From assembly GCA_021030915.1 (NCBI GenBank), contig JAGEMR010000046.1, forward strand, positions 62,001-126,000: DNA of 64,000 bases. The letters run 5' to 3'. Both the position numbers and the translations under genes were made by a program. The stretch is from Astrothelium macrocarpum. Its lineage: Eukaryota > Ascomycota > Dothideomycetes > Trypetheliales > Trypetheliaceae. This document shows, in pieces, positions 1-12,053 of this stretch; the first letter of the stretch is position 1, and every line of letters begins with the position of its first letter. The notes under the pieces were generated by a model. The model made no database searches and was not told the DNA's origin. It saw only the letters and a program-made list of their open reading frames with translations.

Positions 1-442
1 GGCTCCGATGGCAGCCCTATAAAATGTGAGTGGTTGGTTCTGAGTCATTTCAGAGCAATCTTACGCTAGGACAACACCTAGTAAAGAGATTGTCAGTAGT
101 TTCTAACAAGCCTCGAGAGATTTACCTACCCAAAGGAATTAATTCCGGAGGAATCTTCTTGAGAGTACGGAGGCGTTGAGAGATGGTATGGGCTATCCCG
201 CTCAGCTTTATCCAAGTTATAGTGAGCAAAAGCTTTACTGACCACTGTGCTCTTCTTTCTGTGTAGGCATTAGCAATTGACAGAGAACTCGATGGCGAAC
301 TGGTGGAACGTACCGGAATAGGTCGTCTCACAGGTGCGGTCGCCCGCATTGACAGGAACCTCGCGGGTTGCAGACGAACCATCTGAGTGGGACGCATTTT
401 GAGCGCCTGGAATGGCAGCCTAGTAGTTCGAAGAGAGAACAT
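1..442 (-). CDS. MLRQ/NDUFA4-like respiratory-chain subunit, 3'-truncated by window edge
   Basis: Start codon at 442. My model is exons 442-314, 258-243 and 192-126, with a last visible piece 16-1; the gene runs off the window. It gives a basic, Arg/Ser-rich mitochondrial presequence (about 40 residues starting MFSLRTTRLP) followed by HTISQRLRTLKKIPPELIPLG. That block resembles the start of the fungal 'NADH-ubiquinone reductase complex 1 MLRQ subunit' (B12D/NDUFA4) family, a one-span inner-membrane protein. Intron 1 (313-259) has a GTACGT donor, a GCTAAT branch site and a CACAG acceptor. Intron 2 (242-193) begins GTCAGT. Intron 3 (125-17) begins GTAAAT. The unspliced reading frame happens to be open through introns 1 and 2, so a model without them is possible but gives an unlikely insert. 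The transmembrane part lies outside the window, so the family call is from memory of its N-terminal motif. Confidence 0.6.
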
Positions 443-682
443 TGTAGCTATATAGCAGTCCCGAAGAAGGAGCGGAAGTGTAATGAAGAAGCTCCTCAGA
501 CAAACAAGAGAGCGGATGTATGAAATGTCAAGCTTATCCCCTGCATAACGGCACAAAGTACCTTGGCTGCACTAGCAGCATGCATAGCTTGATGACTGCA
601 CCACTCCAATCTCAACTTCAACTTCACCTCCCATTGCTGCATCACAGCTTTCCCTCTACTGCCTCACCCCAAGACCAGCAAC
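443..682. promoter_or_regulatory. shared divergent promoter of MLRQ-like gene and COX12
   Basis: Only 240 bp separate the start codons of two divergently transcribed respiratory-chain genes. A CCAAT box lies at 606-610 on the + strand, and the 120 bp before COX12 are pyrimidine-rich, as is common for fungal promoters. CCAAT is the binding site of the Hap2/3/5 (CBC) complex, which controls respiratory genes in fungi. That it acts here is an inference. Confidence 0.45.
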
Positions 683-1266
683 ATGTCGGATTCGGACGAA
701 CAGGATCAAGAGCTCGTGACCAAGCCCTTCAAGTTCGTAACCGGTGAGTTCTTCCTCAGGTCAAGATGCCACGCTCTCGCAATCGCAGGCTAATCAAGCT
801 CTACAGCTGGTACGTTGAGTTCGGTCCTCCTTCTCAATCCACGCAATTGGCCTTAGCCCGTCTCTCTATTGTCTCTGGGAAGCTCTGGAGGCAACGTCCT
901 TTAAATTTGCATCCGGGTCCGATACTGACAACCCTTTCTATCCGCAGGCTTTGATGCCCGCTTTCCCAACCAAAACCAGACCAAGCACTGCTGGCAGAAT
1001 TATGTCGACTACCACAAATGCATTATAGCCAAGGGCGAAGAGTTCAGACCGTGCCGACAGGTACTTCAGATGATCCAGCCATTGAAAGAACTTTGGCTGA
1101 CGACTTTGTAGTTCTACATTGCCTATCGATCACTCTGCCCCAGCGCGTGGGTGGAGAGATGGGATGACCAGCGCGGTATGTTGTCGTTGTTATAGCACGG
1201 TTGTATCGTTCAGTAACTGATTTTGTTACAGAGAATGGCACCTTCCCCGCACGTTTAGATCAATAA
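683..1266 (+). CDS. COX12: cytochrome c oxidase subunit 6B (Cox12)
   Basis: Exons 683-743, 807-809, 948-1060, 1112-1175 and 1232-1266 give a 91-residue protein, the usual length for Cox12/COX6B, a complex IV subunit on the intermembrane-space side. It carries the family's twin-cysteine fold: CWQNYVDYHKC (CX9C) and CRQFYIAYRSLC (CX10C), the pattern oxidised by the Mia40 pathway. The sequence around RFPNQNQTKHCWQNYVDY is diagnostic. The last two introns (1061-1111, 1176-1231) are ordinary. Between the first and third exons the best fit to the family (KFVTAG then FDARFP) needs a 3-nt exon, CTG, at 807-809. It is flanked by a TACAG acceptor with a GCTAAT branch site and by a GTACGT donor. Skipping it would delete one residue without a frameshift. 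It pairs head to head with the MLRQ-like gene. Confidence 0.95.
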
Positions 1267-1564
1267 AGCAATTGTAAATTAAGACTGGTTGAACCGAGGG
1301 GACGGATATTTCCATTATGAAAGTCCAGTGAAGCCCAGAACCATGTCGTGTGTTCACATATAGACTAGGACGTTGAGAATCAAATGTCGAGCCAGTTATC
1401 AATTTCTCCTTCACTGAACTTGCTACCCCGATCATGTCGATTCCTAACTACAGTCGCTCAGAACTAGAGGACGAATGCTTATGCGTATATCACGCTCATC
1501 TGTGCCAATGAATGCTTCAAGAAAAATGGTACAAATATCGTTCGCCAACTCGCTTCAGCCCTAC

Positions 1565-3446
1565 TCACGCCTTGTAGAGCGTGTCCAAGAACCCACTCGC
1601 CAGATCCACAACTACGCTCTTGTTCGGCAAACTACCTGCAACTCCGTAGAGTGCTGCCGCATCTCCCTTCTTTGCCTTACTCTTAGTCTTTCCCTCCGCC
1701 ACCAACACTCTTTCTTTCTCCCTTTGCGCCTCCACCACATCTTTCAGATCCTGCACCAACGCCTCCACCTTCCCCACCATTGGCTTCGTCACGGCCACAT
1801 GTATCGCCGCCGGACTCTGCAGCGCGTTGAGATGCCATCCCTTCGCACTCATTGCATCCGCAATATCATAAATCTCCAACGTATCCGACGTAAACGCCAC
1901 CACGCTCACCAGCGGCTTCCCCAACACCTTCAGATCCACCGCCAGCGCCGGATCCTCGCGGATCGCCGCCTCCACCGTCTTCGCCGCGCCCACAATTGCA
2001 TGCGTCGCCTCCACATACCCGTTCTCGCCCACGCTCATCAGCGACGCCCATGCGCCCGCGATCAGCGCACCCGGCCGCGAGCCCGCCATCGACGGCGACG
2101 CGTACACGCCGCCCGTCCACTCCGGCGACACAAAGTACTGGTATCGCCGCAGCGCCGCCGTGCGGTACATGACGACGCTGTTGCCCTTGGGCGCGAAGCC
2201 GTACTTGTGCGTGTCGCAGCTGATGCTGGTGACGCCGGGGAGGCGGAAGTCGAAGTCGACCGTGTCGAAGCCGGCGCGCGCGAGGTGCGGCATGAGGAAG
2301 GAGCCGAGACAGCAGTCGACGTGGAGGGGTAGCTTGTGGCGTTGAGCGAGGCGCGAGAGGGCGGGAATGTCGTCGATGATGCCGTGTGGGAAGTTTGGGG
2401 CGGAGCCGATGAGGAGGATGGTGTTGCTGTTGATGAGGCGGGAGACGGAAGGAGTGGAGACGCGGTAGCTAGGAGCCGGGCACTGAACCAGGTGGACTTT
2501 GATGTTGAAGTATTGGCCAGCTTTGAGGAAGGCGGCGTGGGCGGTCTCGGGCATGATCCTGTTTATTATTATCAGTCTTTGCTCGATCCGCATGGACGTT
2601 GATCGGAGAAGTCTATGCAGACTATCAAGCAGACGTACATCTCTGGCTCTCTCACTCTCCTCTCCCTCCACGCTTTATTCCGCGCACTGAGACATGCCAT
2701 CAGAATACTCTCCGTACCCCCGCTCGTGCTCACGCCCGCCGCTCCTTCCGGAGCGCCAAACATGCCCAAAACCATACTCACCACCTCCGCCTCCATCTTC
2801 CTCACCCCAGGAAACACGTCCGGATGGATAGGATTGCTGACGGCAAACATTCCAAACGCCTCTGCCTGCAACTTGCCCATCTCCTCGCCACCATGATATA
2901 CTGCACCCGACACAAAACCATCCTCCCACCGCGTATGCTCCATACCAGCGAGCGTCTTCAGCTCCTCACGCACGCGATCCGCACTCCATCCCTCGGCCGG
3001 CAACGTCGTGTATCGCACCACGCCGGGACCCGAGGGAACGAGCTTGCGCTCGATTTGCGCGAGCGACTCGGCGACCTGCGCGGCGACGCGCGAGCGGACA
3101 CCGGGGAGGCGCAGGAAGTAGCCGTACAGGGTGCGGCGGGTAGAGGTGTAAGCGAGGGTGAGGGCGCCGAGGAGGCCGTGGCCGCGGAGATGGAGGAGGA
3201 GCTTGCGGGTCCAACGGAGGAGGAAGAGGGTGAAGATTATATTTCGGAAGCTAAAGTCAAAATTGTTAGGTCATGCAGTCTTCTTGAAGAAATTCAGAAG
3301 GACAAAGACGGTGGAAAGGAGAGGGATATGTACATGTTAATATTAGTGTAGAAGAGCTCTTTTCGTCGAGCAGAGTTCCTTGGAGCAGCCAGCGAGTCCC
3401 GAAAGCTCACTGGGAGTCTGGAAGCAAGACTGGACGATGCAGCCAT
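1565..3446 (-). CDS. DPL1: sphingosine-1-phosphate lyase (dihydrosphingosine phosphate lyase)
   Basis: Exons 3446-3334, 3250-2639 and 2558-1565 join in frame to 572 residues, the normal size. It is a PLP-dependent ER enzyme that cleaves long-chain base phosphates to ethanolamine phosphate and a fatty aldehyde, the exit step of sphingolipid catabolism. Visible marks are a hydrophobic N-terminal anchor (about residues 40-50, NIIFTLFLLRW), KLVPSGPGV, HTRWEDGFVSGAVYHG, STSGGTESILMA, and the PLP-lysine motif SCDTHKYGFAPKG with Lys near residue 360. The second intron is placed by a GTACGT donor and by the family junction PEMIMPETAHAAF. The start at 3446 is chosen over an in-frame ATG 12 nt upstream (3458); either is possible. 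The central exon is markedly GC-rich at third positions, which creates long antisense shadow frames. It is convergent with COX12. Confidence 0.96.
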
Positions 3447-4108
3447 GTTTGAAGGCATAGAGCTACCTGACAAAGGAGGCAAACATGGTTGGAATTAACT
3501 TGGATGTGGTTGTCCAGCAAATAGCGGGCAGCTTCACATGTTATTCTCCGCTATCCAATCGGCGTCACGGAAGTGACCATCTCCGTACCTGTAGTATTCA
3601 AGCTAACATTGCTCCATTCTTCGAGCGCCTCCTGGTGTTTCTTTATCCGTCAGGAGCGATCTCCGCGACGAACAATTCACCTTGTACCAATTTCGGTTGA
3701 TAAAAGCGCACGGCGTCTACGCTAATTCTCCGTCTTTGTTCGTCCATTCGAAGCTATCTGGTCGAGCTGTCGTGGTACAAGTCATACCTGGAACAAAGCA
3801 CATTGCGCCTTTTACTATTCCAGCAAGTAACAAGCAATATTCTTGCTGAGTCCTCAACTAAATATGTCATCAAAATAATGGCCAAATTGATACAACTGCT
3901 TGTGAATAATTTTGGTAATTCAGCCGTTTCATAACAGGAATCGAAGCTATATAAATTAATATGCAAAAACTAAGATTTGATGATCAGTAGCGAGTTATGC
4001 TGAGACGGGCGCCCGATTTTCCAACACACAGTATCAAATATTCTTGCACGTTTGTTGGCTCAGTGTCGTCTACATACTTCCTATTCGAGAAGAGTACAGG
4101 AAACGACG
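3447..4108. other. intergenic stretch, no gene seen
   Basis: About 660 bp. It should hold the promoter of the DPL1 gene near 3447-3600 and the 3' end of the secreted-protein gene near 4108. Only short, unconvincing open frames are present, and I see no repeat. Confidence 0.5.
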
Positions 4109-5061
4109 TTATGCATCGACAACCCATCCCCTAACCATAGCTACGTCATCAGCACTTGACATCGTCAAGTTGAAATCGTAATTGCGCGTGCTTTTGGGGG
4201 ACTCATGATAACTAAGAGTACTGCAATCCGAGCACGACGCTGATCTGCCTATGATCTGATTATTCACGTCTCTCGGGACGATGGACATTTCCTTGGCCTG
4301 GATAGAGATATCCTTGTCACTTTGACGAGTCAAGACAATTTGAATTTCTCCGCCGTATGGTGTAAAGTTGCCGTTTTGCGTAAAATTTCCACTTCGTGTG
4401 AGGCCTCCACCTTGTGTGATGTTACCACTTTGTGTGATATCCCCGTTTGGAGTTATAGTGTATCTTTGAAAAGCTGATACAGTAGCATTGGCGAGGGTAA
4501 AGAAGGCGTATGGATGGACGCACCAGGCTGTGTTAGTGTAGCGCAGACCATCCGCCCATTCGGGAGCTGCCCTGTTAGGGCCGTCGATACACATTTCTTC
4601 CTTGTTACAAGAGCCTTGTCCTGATGCTACAGACTGCCAATCCTCGGGTAAATTTTTTTCTTCAGGTAATATTCTATTACAAAAGATTTCGAACACCTTA
4701 CTCCCTTGCTTTGGATCATGGCATGCAGAACCCACGAAGCGGGTGTAGTTTTCGTATTTTGCAGGTGCCCCAGGCCATGGGCATTGATTCATCGGCCTCG
4801 AAGCTCGTCTCTTGGAAAGTCTTGAACTAGCTAATGCAAAACTGCGTTTTGTAACAATTGGAGAGGTAAATTGATGATCCAAAGGTTGGTATTCCGATAC
4901 GGGAGCAACATTTCTAACTAACATTATGCTGTTTAGTATTGTCACTGACAATTTATGACACATAACTTACTGTCGAACTTGACAGTGCTATGACGGATGG
5001 AAGGTCGGAAGTAAGCAGCTACAGTGGTGGAATATAGCAAACAAATAGTAAAAAAATTCAT
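4109..5061 (-). CDS. cysteine-rich secreted protein with hexapeptide repeats (effector-like, function unknown)
   Basis: Exons 5061-4971 and 4917-4109 give 299 residues; the 53-bp intron has GTAAGT, an ACTAAAC branch site and a TTAG end. Residues 1-17 form a clear signal peptide (MNFFTICLLYSTTVAAYF). Two dibasic Kex2-type sites follow (KR near 54-55, KRR near 66-68), suggesting a propeptide. The rest has eight cysteines, an even number fit for disulphides. Residues 189-218 are five tandem 6-residue units of the pattern G-x-[ILF]-T-x-x (GDITQS, GNITQG, GGLTRS, GNFTQN, GNFTPY), three with N-glycosylation sequons, encoded by 18-bp repeats at about 4355-4445. No transmembrane or GPI signal is seen. 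I do not recognise a family. The features fit a secreted effector or a surface protein. It lies 1.7 kb from the RIP-decayed transposon island. Confidence 0.7.
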
Positions 5062-6720
5062 TCTAAGTTTGCAAAAGGCTCTGAATTCTCACTTTTGGAA
5101 AAGAAATTTACATATTCCGCAATAACCATGAAATGATACCGTCTGATATAGGTGGCTTTGCGCGTACGGTAGTGCATTCCGTCATCACGTTTTATACTCA
5201 TTTTCAAATGGAGCAAAGGAAGACATGTGTAGCAGCAATGCGCTTACATCTCCTACTATTTAGGAAGCGGATTTGGCCGACGGGGTTGAGCGACTCAGAA
5301 CACTCCCTCCAACAAAATAAATCGCGATGGCAAGGATTGCAAGTAAGAGAACACCAAATGAGGGAAAGGAATCTTTGTTCTCAGATCGGTGTGAAATTCT
5401 TAGGAGGCATACCACTACACAGGTCAACGCATTATAAGCTTTAGCCCTTAGTCAGCAGAGCTTGGGCCATCTAATCCCTACACCCACTCTTCCTAGTCGA
5501 TCCTCATCCTCACACGTCACTACAAGTCTTGTCAAATCAACAGACGTGTCTGTTGGAGCATACATCTATAGTATAGGTTGTCTTGTGCTAGCAGGGCCTT
5601 CGTTTCATTATGACCTATTGATACAGTTGACGGTTATGTTGCAAGGCATTCAAACGAGCAGTGAAAGTGGGTCAGCCCACCAAAAAAGAGGTACGCGACT
5701 GTTTGTCTCAATTTAGGTAAAAGCGTTTACCCGCCTTTCTATAATGTTGGTCCGTACACTGAGAAAGCTGAATAGAGAGCATGTGAAATAAAATTACTGC
5801 CAGTACGCATAGGAGGGCCATGGAGTTCAGGTAATGCCCGAGTGTTTACCGTACTTTAGTCCCTACAGCATAGCACCTGCGTTAGAGAAGTTCATGAGAA
5901 TACAAAATTGCGATTGTTCCGTTTGCATGTTTTGGAATTAATTTTATGACCCTGTTGAAGGACATCAAGTATGGTGCCTGGCACTGTCGTTGGGCTCTCA
6001 GACCTGCTAACGATGTATGTGTTTTTACGTTTCTAGCTCTCGTTTACTCACGATCAATAAGTATCTCTAGTGATCGCGACAGGGCTAACATTCCTAGATC
6101 CAATTATCGCATGGCGAGGAAAGCAAAGTTTCACGCAGATTTCCGGCAACCCAGCTGCAATCGGCTCGAAATATTTCTGCTCATTCGAAAGCCGTTGGGG
6201 GGCGTGATCTCCCCATCTACGCTTAAGGATTCCTAGACAGGGTGTTTTCCTGTGAACGGAACCGATCTGACCCCCGTTGTTCAACGTTGGGTCTGCGTTT
6301 TCAACGTTGCGCCCGCTGTCGGAAAAGCTGCGTTAAAGGTTACGGGGGCAACACCGATAGGTAAGAAAATACTGAATGTTAACCGTGACGGCATCGATGA
6401 AGACAGTTACGCTACTGGGTTCGATAAGACAATCCGCTCTGACCCTACGGTCTAATGCTGATGCAGTGAGTTGAGTTTTCGTCCACAAGGTCTCTGTATT
6501 TCTAGACAGCAGCTTCGTAGACCCATGTTCCCAAACTTATGGATTATTACACTGGGCTAGGGGGAATATTGCTTGGGTTACATGCGAGGCTGTCCAAGAG
6601 CCTCAAAAGTCACCCTGAAATTGGGAGATTTTGGATGTGTGTTGGTAAGTCTTGTACTCGTAAGCCATGTAAGGCGCTTACGCTTGGCTACAAGAGATTG
6701 GTGGACAGTGGTGTATTTTT
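5062..6720. other. intergenic stretch beside the transposon island
   Basis: About 1.66 kb with no open frame that looks coding (longest about 100 codons, no motifs, no intron pattern). Composition is ordinary, not AT-rich, so RIP has not spread here. It includes the promoter of the secreted-protein gene. Confidence 0.5.
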
Positions 6721-6848
6721 TCTTGAAATATGAACCAGCCATAGTCCTTCAGAATACGCGGCGTCGCATGATTCGACAGATTATGAGCCCGGGTTGCGTT
6801 TGCACTGCAACACGCTAGCCAAAAACGGCCTAAGAATCAAAAACTCTA
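6721..6848 (+). repeat. left part of a dispersed ~200-bp LTR-like repeat, split by transposon insertion
   Basis: Begins TTGAAATATGAACC and contains GCGGCGTCGCA. The same head occurs at 16302 and, diverged, at 59883 and 60093. The unit continues at 16229 after the inserted element, ending with a purine tract (TTTAGGGGGAG) directly before the next TGTTGAAATAT head. Purine tract plus TGTTGAAATAT is the usual end of a copia internal region followed by its 3' LTR, so this may be an LTR or TRIM-like remnant. Confidence 0.6.
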
Positions 6849-7942
6849 AGTCAGGCCACCTAGATTCTGGCCTCCCCCTGTTCCTGGCCACCCCACCACC
6901 ATCTCATCTCATTCGAATTTCAACGAATTTTCAACAGTAACGAATTAAATTTGAAATTCTGAATATATGGCGCTAATCAAGCCTTTCGTCTGATCCTTCT
7001 GAAATGATTTCGTATCTTTTGAAATAATAGCAGCTGATGGATCTGCTACTGGAATAGCTACTTCAATAATCGACTATTTGATTTATTCAATAATAGCAAA
7101 ACGTTCATTTGGATCTAATTTCACTATTTTCTATTTGCGCCTCATTATCACTTTCTCCAATTACTATTTGAACTATTCATTCGTCTATTTTAATAATATT
7201 ATATTATTTAATACGTTTTCTAATACCTTATCTGATTTAATAAATAAACGGCCTATCTGATTATTTATTAAAATAATTGAATTTAATATATGAATAATAA
7301 TTTGAAATTATTATTGATTATAAAAAATATTGAATAAAATGATACGAATTCGTTTTTATTTTAAAAATATTACAGATTTCGTTAAAATAATGATTTTATT
7401 AAAAATAAAAAATAAACGAAATAATATTTTAAAATTATAAAAAATAATTCTTATTATTTTCCATTTAATATAAATATTTTTAATAATAAAATCTTTCTGA
7501 CGTATTAAATTATAATAATAAATAAATCAATTTTTTTAATTAAAATAATATCATTTAAATACGAAAATTATTTAATATAATTATGATAATATATTTTAAT
7601 AGAACTAAAATCACACAAATTTAATGACTGAAGGATATAAAATATATAAAAAAATATAAATATCAAATATATTTTAAAATCAATTTTATACGCGTATATG
7701 AAATTAATATTAATATGATTATTATGATTATCGAAAATAAATAATCTGAATCCGCCGTTTTAAAAATGTATTATTAATTCAAATACACGTATTAATCAAT
7801 AATATTCTATTTTATTTAATATTCAATCATTTTATAATATAATATAATATCAAATTGATATTTCATTTATCGTAAATTATTATATTTATAATTATTTTTC
7901 TTTGAATATAATAAATGGATCAATTTTAAAATCAATAGAATT

Positions 7943-8175
7943 TGTTGGAAATAGGTAATATGGGCTGCAGTGGAAAGAAGGACACTCAGAATGATGCTCA
8001 CAGAACTACTGTAGAAGGAACTGCCAATTATATTATTTACAAATACGTTAATTAATACGTTGAATAATTATAAAAAAAAAATGAAAAAGAAAAAAATAAA
8101 TCCTCTTTTTTTTACGTTAATTTTTATTTGAATTCATAAATGAATATTATTCTTCTAATTTATATATTTTTAATA
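7943..8175. repeat. left LTR of the retrotransposon
   Basis: The first ~90 bp (to about 8035) keep normal composition (GGGCTGCAGTGG), while the remainder has been shifted to A/T. It aligns over its whole length to 14980-15213 with mostly C/T and G/A differences. Confidence 0.85.
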
Positions 8176-11100
8176 TTTTCTTTCAGATCTAAAAATCAAT
8201 ATTCCGTCAATTCAAATTATTGAATAAATATTTAAAAATTGGAACCGGTTTTAAATTTTATAAATTCATTTATTATTATATCAGAATTAGAAACGAATTC
8301 AATAACGATTCTTTTTATTTATTATAATATTCATATATAATAATAAATAATATCAATATATTTTAATCGTTTATAAATATATATATTTTTCATTAATATT
8401 AATATAATTTAATTATTTTTTTAAAATCCAATTATTGTTCTAATAAATAAATCAAAAATAAATTTTTGATTTTTTTTTATTATTAATTTCAAAAAAAAAA
8501 AGATCTAATTAAATATTTATATTTTATATTTTTTAAAATTTGAATAATTCATTAGAATTATTTCGCGTATTTATATATTATCATATATTCTATTTTTATT
8601 ATTAATATTATTATTAATTTCTATTTTTTATTCATTCATAAAATTGGATTTTTAATGAAAATAAATACGTTTTTAAAATAAATATTCTATTTATTTTATT
8701 CATGATATAATTTAAATCAGAATATTCAAATAGAATATCTGAATGATCTTTATAAAATATAATTTTAAAATTCTTATTTGATCAAATATATCAATTCAAT
8801 TTTTTTAATACCGATATATAAAAATTTATTAAATTTTCAAAATATTAATTTAATCTTTTTAATATAAAAATAATATCTGATCTAATCTGAATTTTTAGAT
8901 ATATCCATTTTCCGATTCTTCTGATATATTTCTATTTATCCGTTTTATTATTATTAAAATCTATTGATTAAAGATTTTTATATAAATCTATAAATGATTT
9001 AATTGAATTAATATTATTTTTATTCATATAAAATTCTGAAAGAATATTTTAAATATAATATATTTAATCGAATTATAAAATTTTTTTAATTTGATTTTGT
9101 ATTATTTGAATTTTTAAGATTTTCTGAAATTTTTTTAAATTTTTAATTTTGAATACGATATTAAAAATATTTTTGAATTATTGGATATTTTTTGATTTTT
9201 TTCCGACGATTATGATATTATCAATATATATCAGAATTATGAAATTTTTTTTTGATTAAATAAATAAATAAAGATTTATTTTATTTTATTTAAAATTGAA
9301 TTTTTCTATTTTTAAAACGTAATACTGATTTTAATTTTATATAATTTATTTCAGATTATATAAATTTCGCAGAATATAAAAATATATCTTTAATAAAAGA
9401 AAAATATCTGACGGATTTGCCATATAAATATCTTTTTTTAAAAAGGATTTAATAAAAATATTATTGATATTTATATTATATATTTTAAAATCTTTTATAT
9501 AAATTATGGTCATAAATATCTGTAATATATTATATCAAATAATTGATATAAATATTTTTTCAAAATTAATTCTAAATTTTTATGAAAAATTTTTGATAAT
9601 AAATTTTATTTTGAATTTTTCAATTAATTTATTAATATTATATTTAATTTTAAATATTCATTTAAAAATGATAATATTTAATTTTTTTGATTGAAATATT
9701 ATTTTTTAAATATTATTAATAATAAATATTTATATTTTTTTATATATATTTCTATTCTGAATTATTGATAATTTTATTATATATTTTAAATTCGGGAGTT
9801 TTTTTAATTTTAATAATAAATAATATCTAATCAATTTCAATAAAATTATTTAATTTTATTTTTATGATAATTATAAATAGAATTTGAAATATTTTTATTT
9901 AAAATTAATCTGAATTCTTATTATCGTCCTTTTTTTATTTTTTATTTCTTCTGATTTTTTGATTAATAAAAATTTTTTATTCTTTTTATATCATTTTATT
10001 TATGATATTTTAATCCGGATTTTTAATTATTTTTTTATAATTTATTTTTAAAAATTTTTCAATTGATTTATTATTTATTTTTTTTATGATAGAATTTTAA
10101 TATAAAATAATATATATTTCTGAATTTCTGATTTTAATGATTTTTTTATTGAATTTTTGATTAAAATAATATTTAAAATGATATTGATTTAAATATTTAA
10201 ATTTTTATATATAATTCTTTCATTTTCATTAAATTATATATCATTTATTAAAATTTTAATCATTATTTTTTTATTAGATATTCATATTTTATAATTAATA
10301 AATATTTCTGATTTTTTTTATTTATAAATTTATCTAATTATTCAAATAAAGATTTTGAATTAATATAAAAATATATTTTATATTTTTAAATTTGAATATA
10401 ATCAATTAATGATTTAATTTTATAAAAGATTTTTTCTGATAAAATTCTTTATTTATTAATTTCTGATCTAATAATTATTCGATTCCGTATATATATTCTG
10501 ATTTTTAAAATTTCAGATCAGAATTTATTTAAAAAAATGATTTTTTTTAATATTGATTATATATTTTTTTTTTTAAAATTTAAATATTTCTTTTAATAAA
10601 TTCATTTTATATTGAATTATATAATTTTATTGAATTAGAATTTATATTAAATTCCTTTTTTCATTATTTGATAATTTTTAATAATTTTTTTATATTATTA
10701 AAATATATAAATTTGAATATAAATCCGGTTTTTTATTCCATTTTTAATTTTTAAATCGGAAGAATTTTTATAATTTTATTTTTTATTTTTAATAAAAAAA
10801 TCTAATATTTTTTAAAATAATTATTTATAATATATAAAAAATATTATTCATTATTATAAATTTTTTTAATGGAATCGTAAATATTTATAAAAATTAATTC
10901 AAAAATAAATGACTTTTTTTTTATTATTTTTTTTTCATATTTTTCTAATTTTGATATAAACATAAATTTTATATAGAATATTTTTATTTATAATAAAAAT
11001 TATTTTATTTAAAATAATCATTTTATAAAATTGATATAAAATTTGATTTCTAAAATAATCAAATTTTTGATATCAAAATAATATTTTAATTTATTTTTTA

Positions 11101-11750
11101 TCAATATATAAAATTATTTTATATTTTATCTAAAATTGATTAATATTTTAATTAATTATAGATATAATTAATTCATTATATTAATTTTAATATTTATAGA
11201 TTTTTGTTTATAATTAATTTAAAATCTTTTATATAATATATATTCTATTTTGAATTTTTATTATAAAAATTGATTTTTATTTTTAATTGATAATAATGAA
11301 AATCGTTAATGATATTAAATTAATTAAATAATAATTATAATAAAATTTTTATCCGAAAATTAAATTAATTCCAAAATTAGATATAAATAAAATATATAAA
11401 ATAATTTTATTATTTTTATTATTATATATAATTATATTTTTTATATTTTTTGACGAAAAATATCTTTTATCGATTTTAATTCATTTTTTTAAAATTATAA
11501 TTAATAATTTTTTATAAATCGATTATTATCAGTCATATAAATTGAAATATAAAAATCAAATATTTATTAAATATATAAAAATTTATCTTTTATTTATATA
11601 ATTTATACAAATTCTGTTATTTCATAATTATCATCATTCAATGAATTTTAAAATATTAATAATAATATAATTGAAAAAATTGAAAAAATCTTTTGAATAA
11701 TATATATTTTATAATGATATTATTTTGATCTAATTTTTTTCTTTTTTTCG

Positions 11751-11822
11751 AATTTTTTAATTTTAAAAGATAATTTTTTAATTTTAAAAGATAATTTTTT
11801 AATTTTAAAAGATAATTTTTTA
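11751..11822. repeat. 21-bp tandem repeat, about 3.4 copies
   Basis: Unit AATTTTTTAATTTTAAAAGAT repeated head to tail without mismatches, inside the decayed retrotransposon interior. The identity of the copies in otherwise decayed DNA implies amplification after RIP. Confidence 0.8.
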
Positions 11823-12053
11823 ATAAAAAATTTGAAATTATCGGAATTTAATGATTTTTATTTTAATGATTATTTTTTTATAATTTTATATATTTCAATT
11901 TTTGATTTAATAATTTATTTTATTTTTTTATAATCTGAATAACTTTTAATATAATAATCTTTCTAATCATAAAAAAAATATATCATTTGAACGTATTATG
12001 ATTTATTAAAAATTCGTTTAATAAATATTATTATATTTTTTATTTTTATATTA

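Noticed and set aside
1475..3351. Long + strand open frames (250-285 codons) across the sphingosine-1-phosphate lyase gene
   Set aside because: They are antisense to a clearly conserved enzyme, have Arg/His-rich nonsense composition and arise from GC-rich third positions.
7078..9694. 60-62 codon frames made of Ile, Asn, Phe, Tyr and Leu in the AT-rich island
   Set aside because: Composition is only what A/T-rich DNA gives; no family signal.
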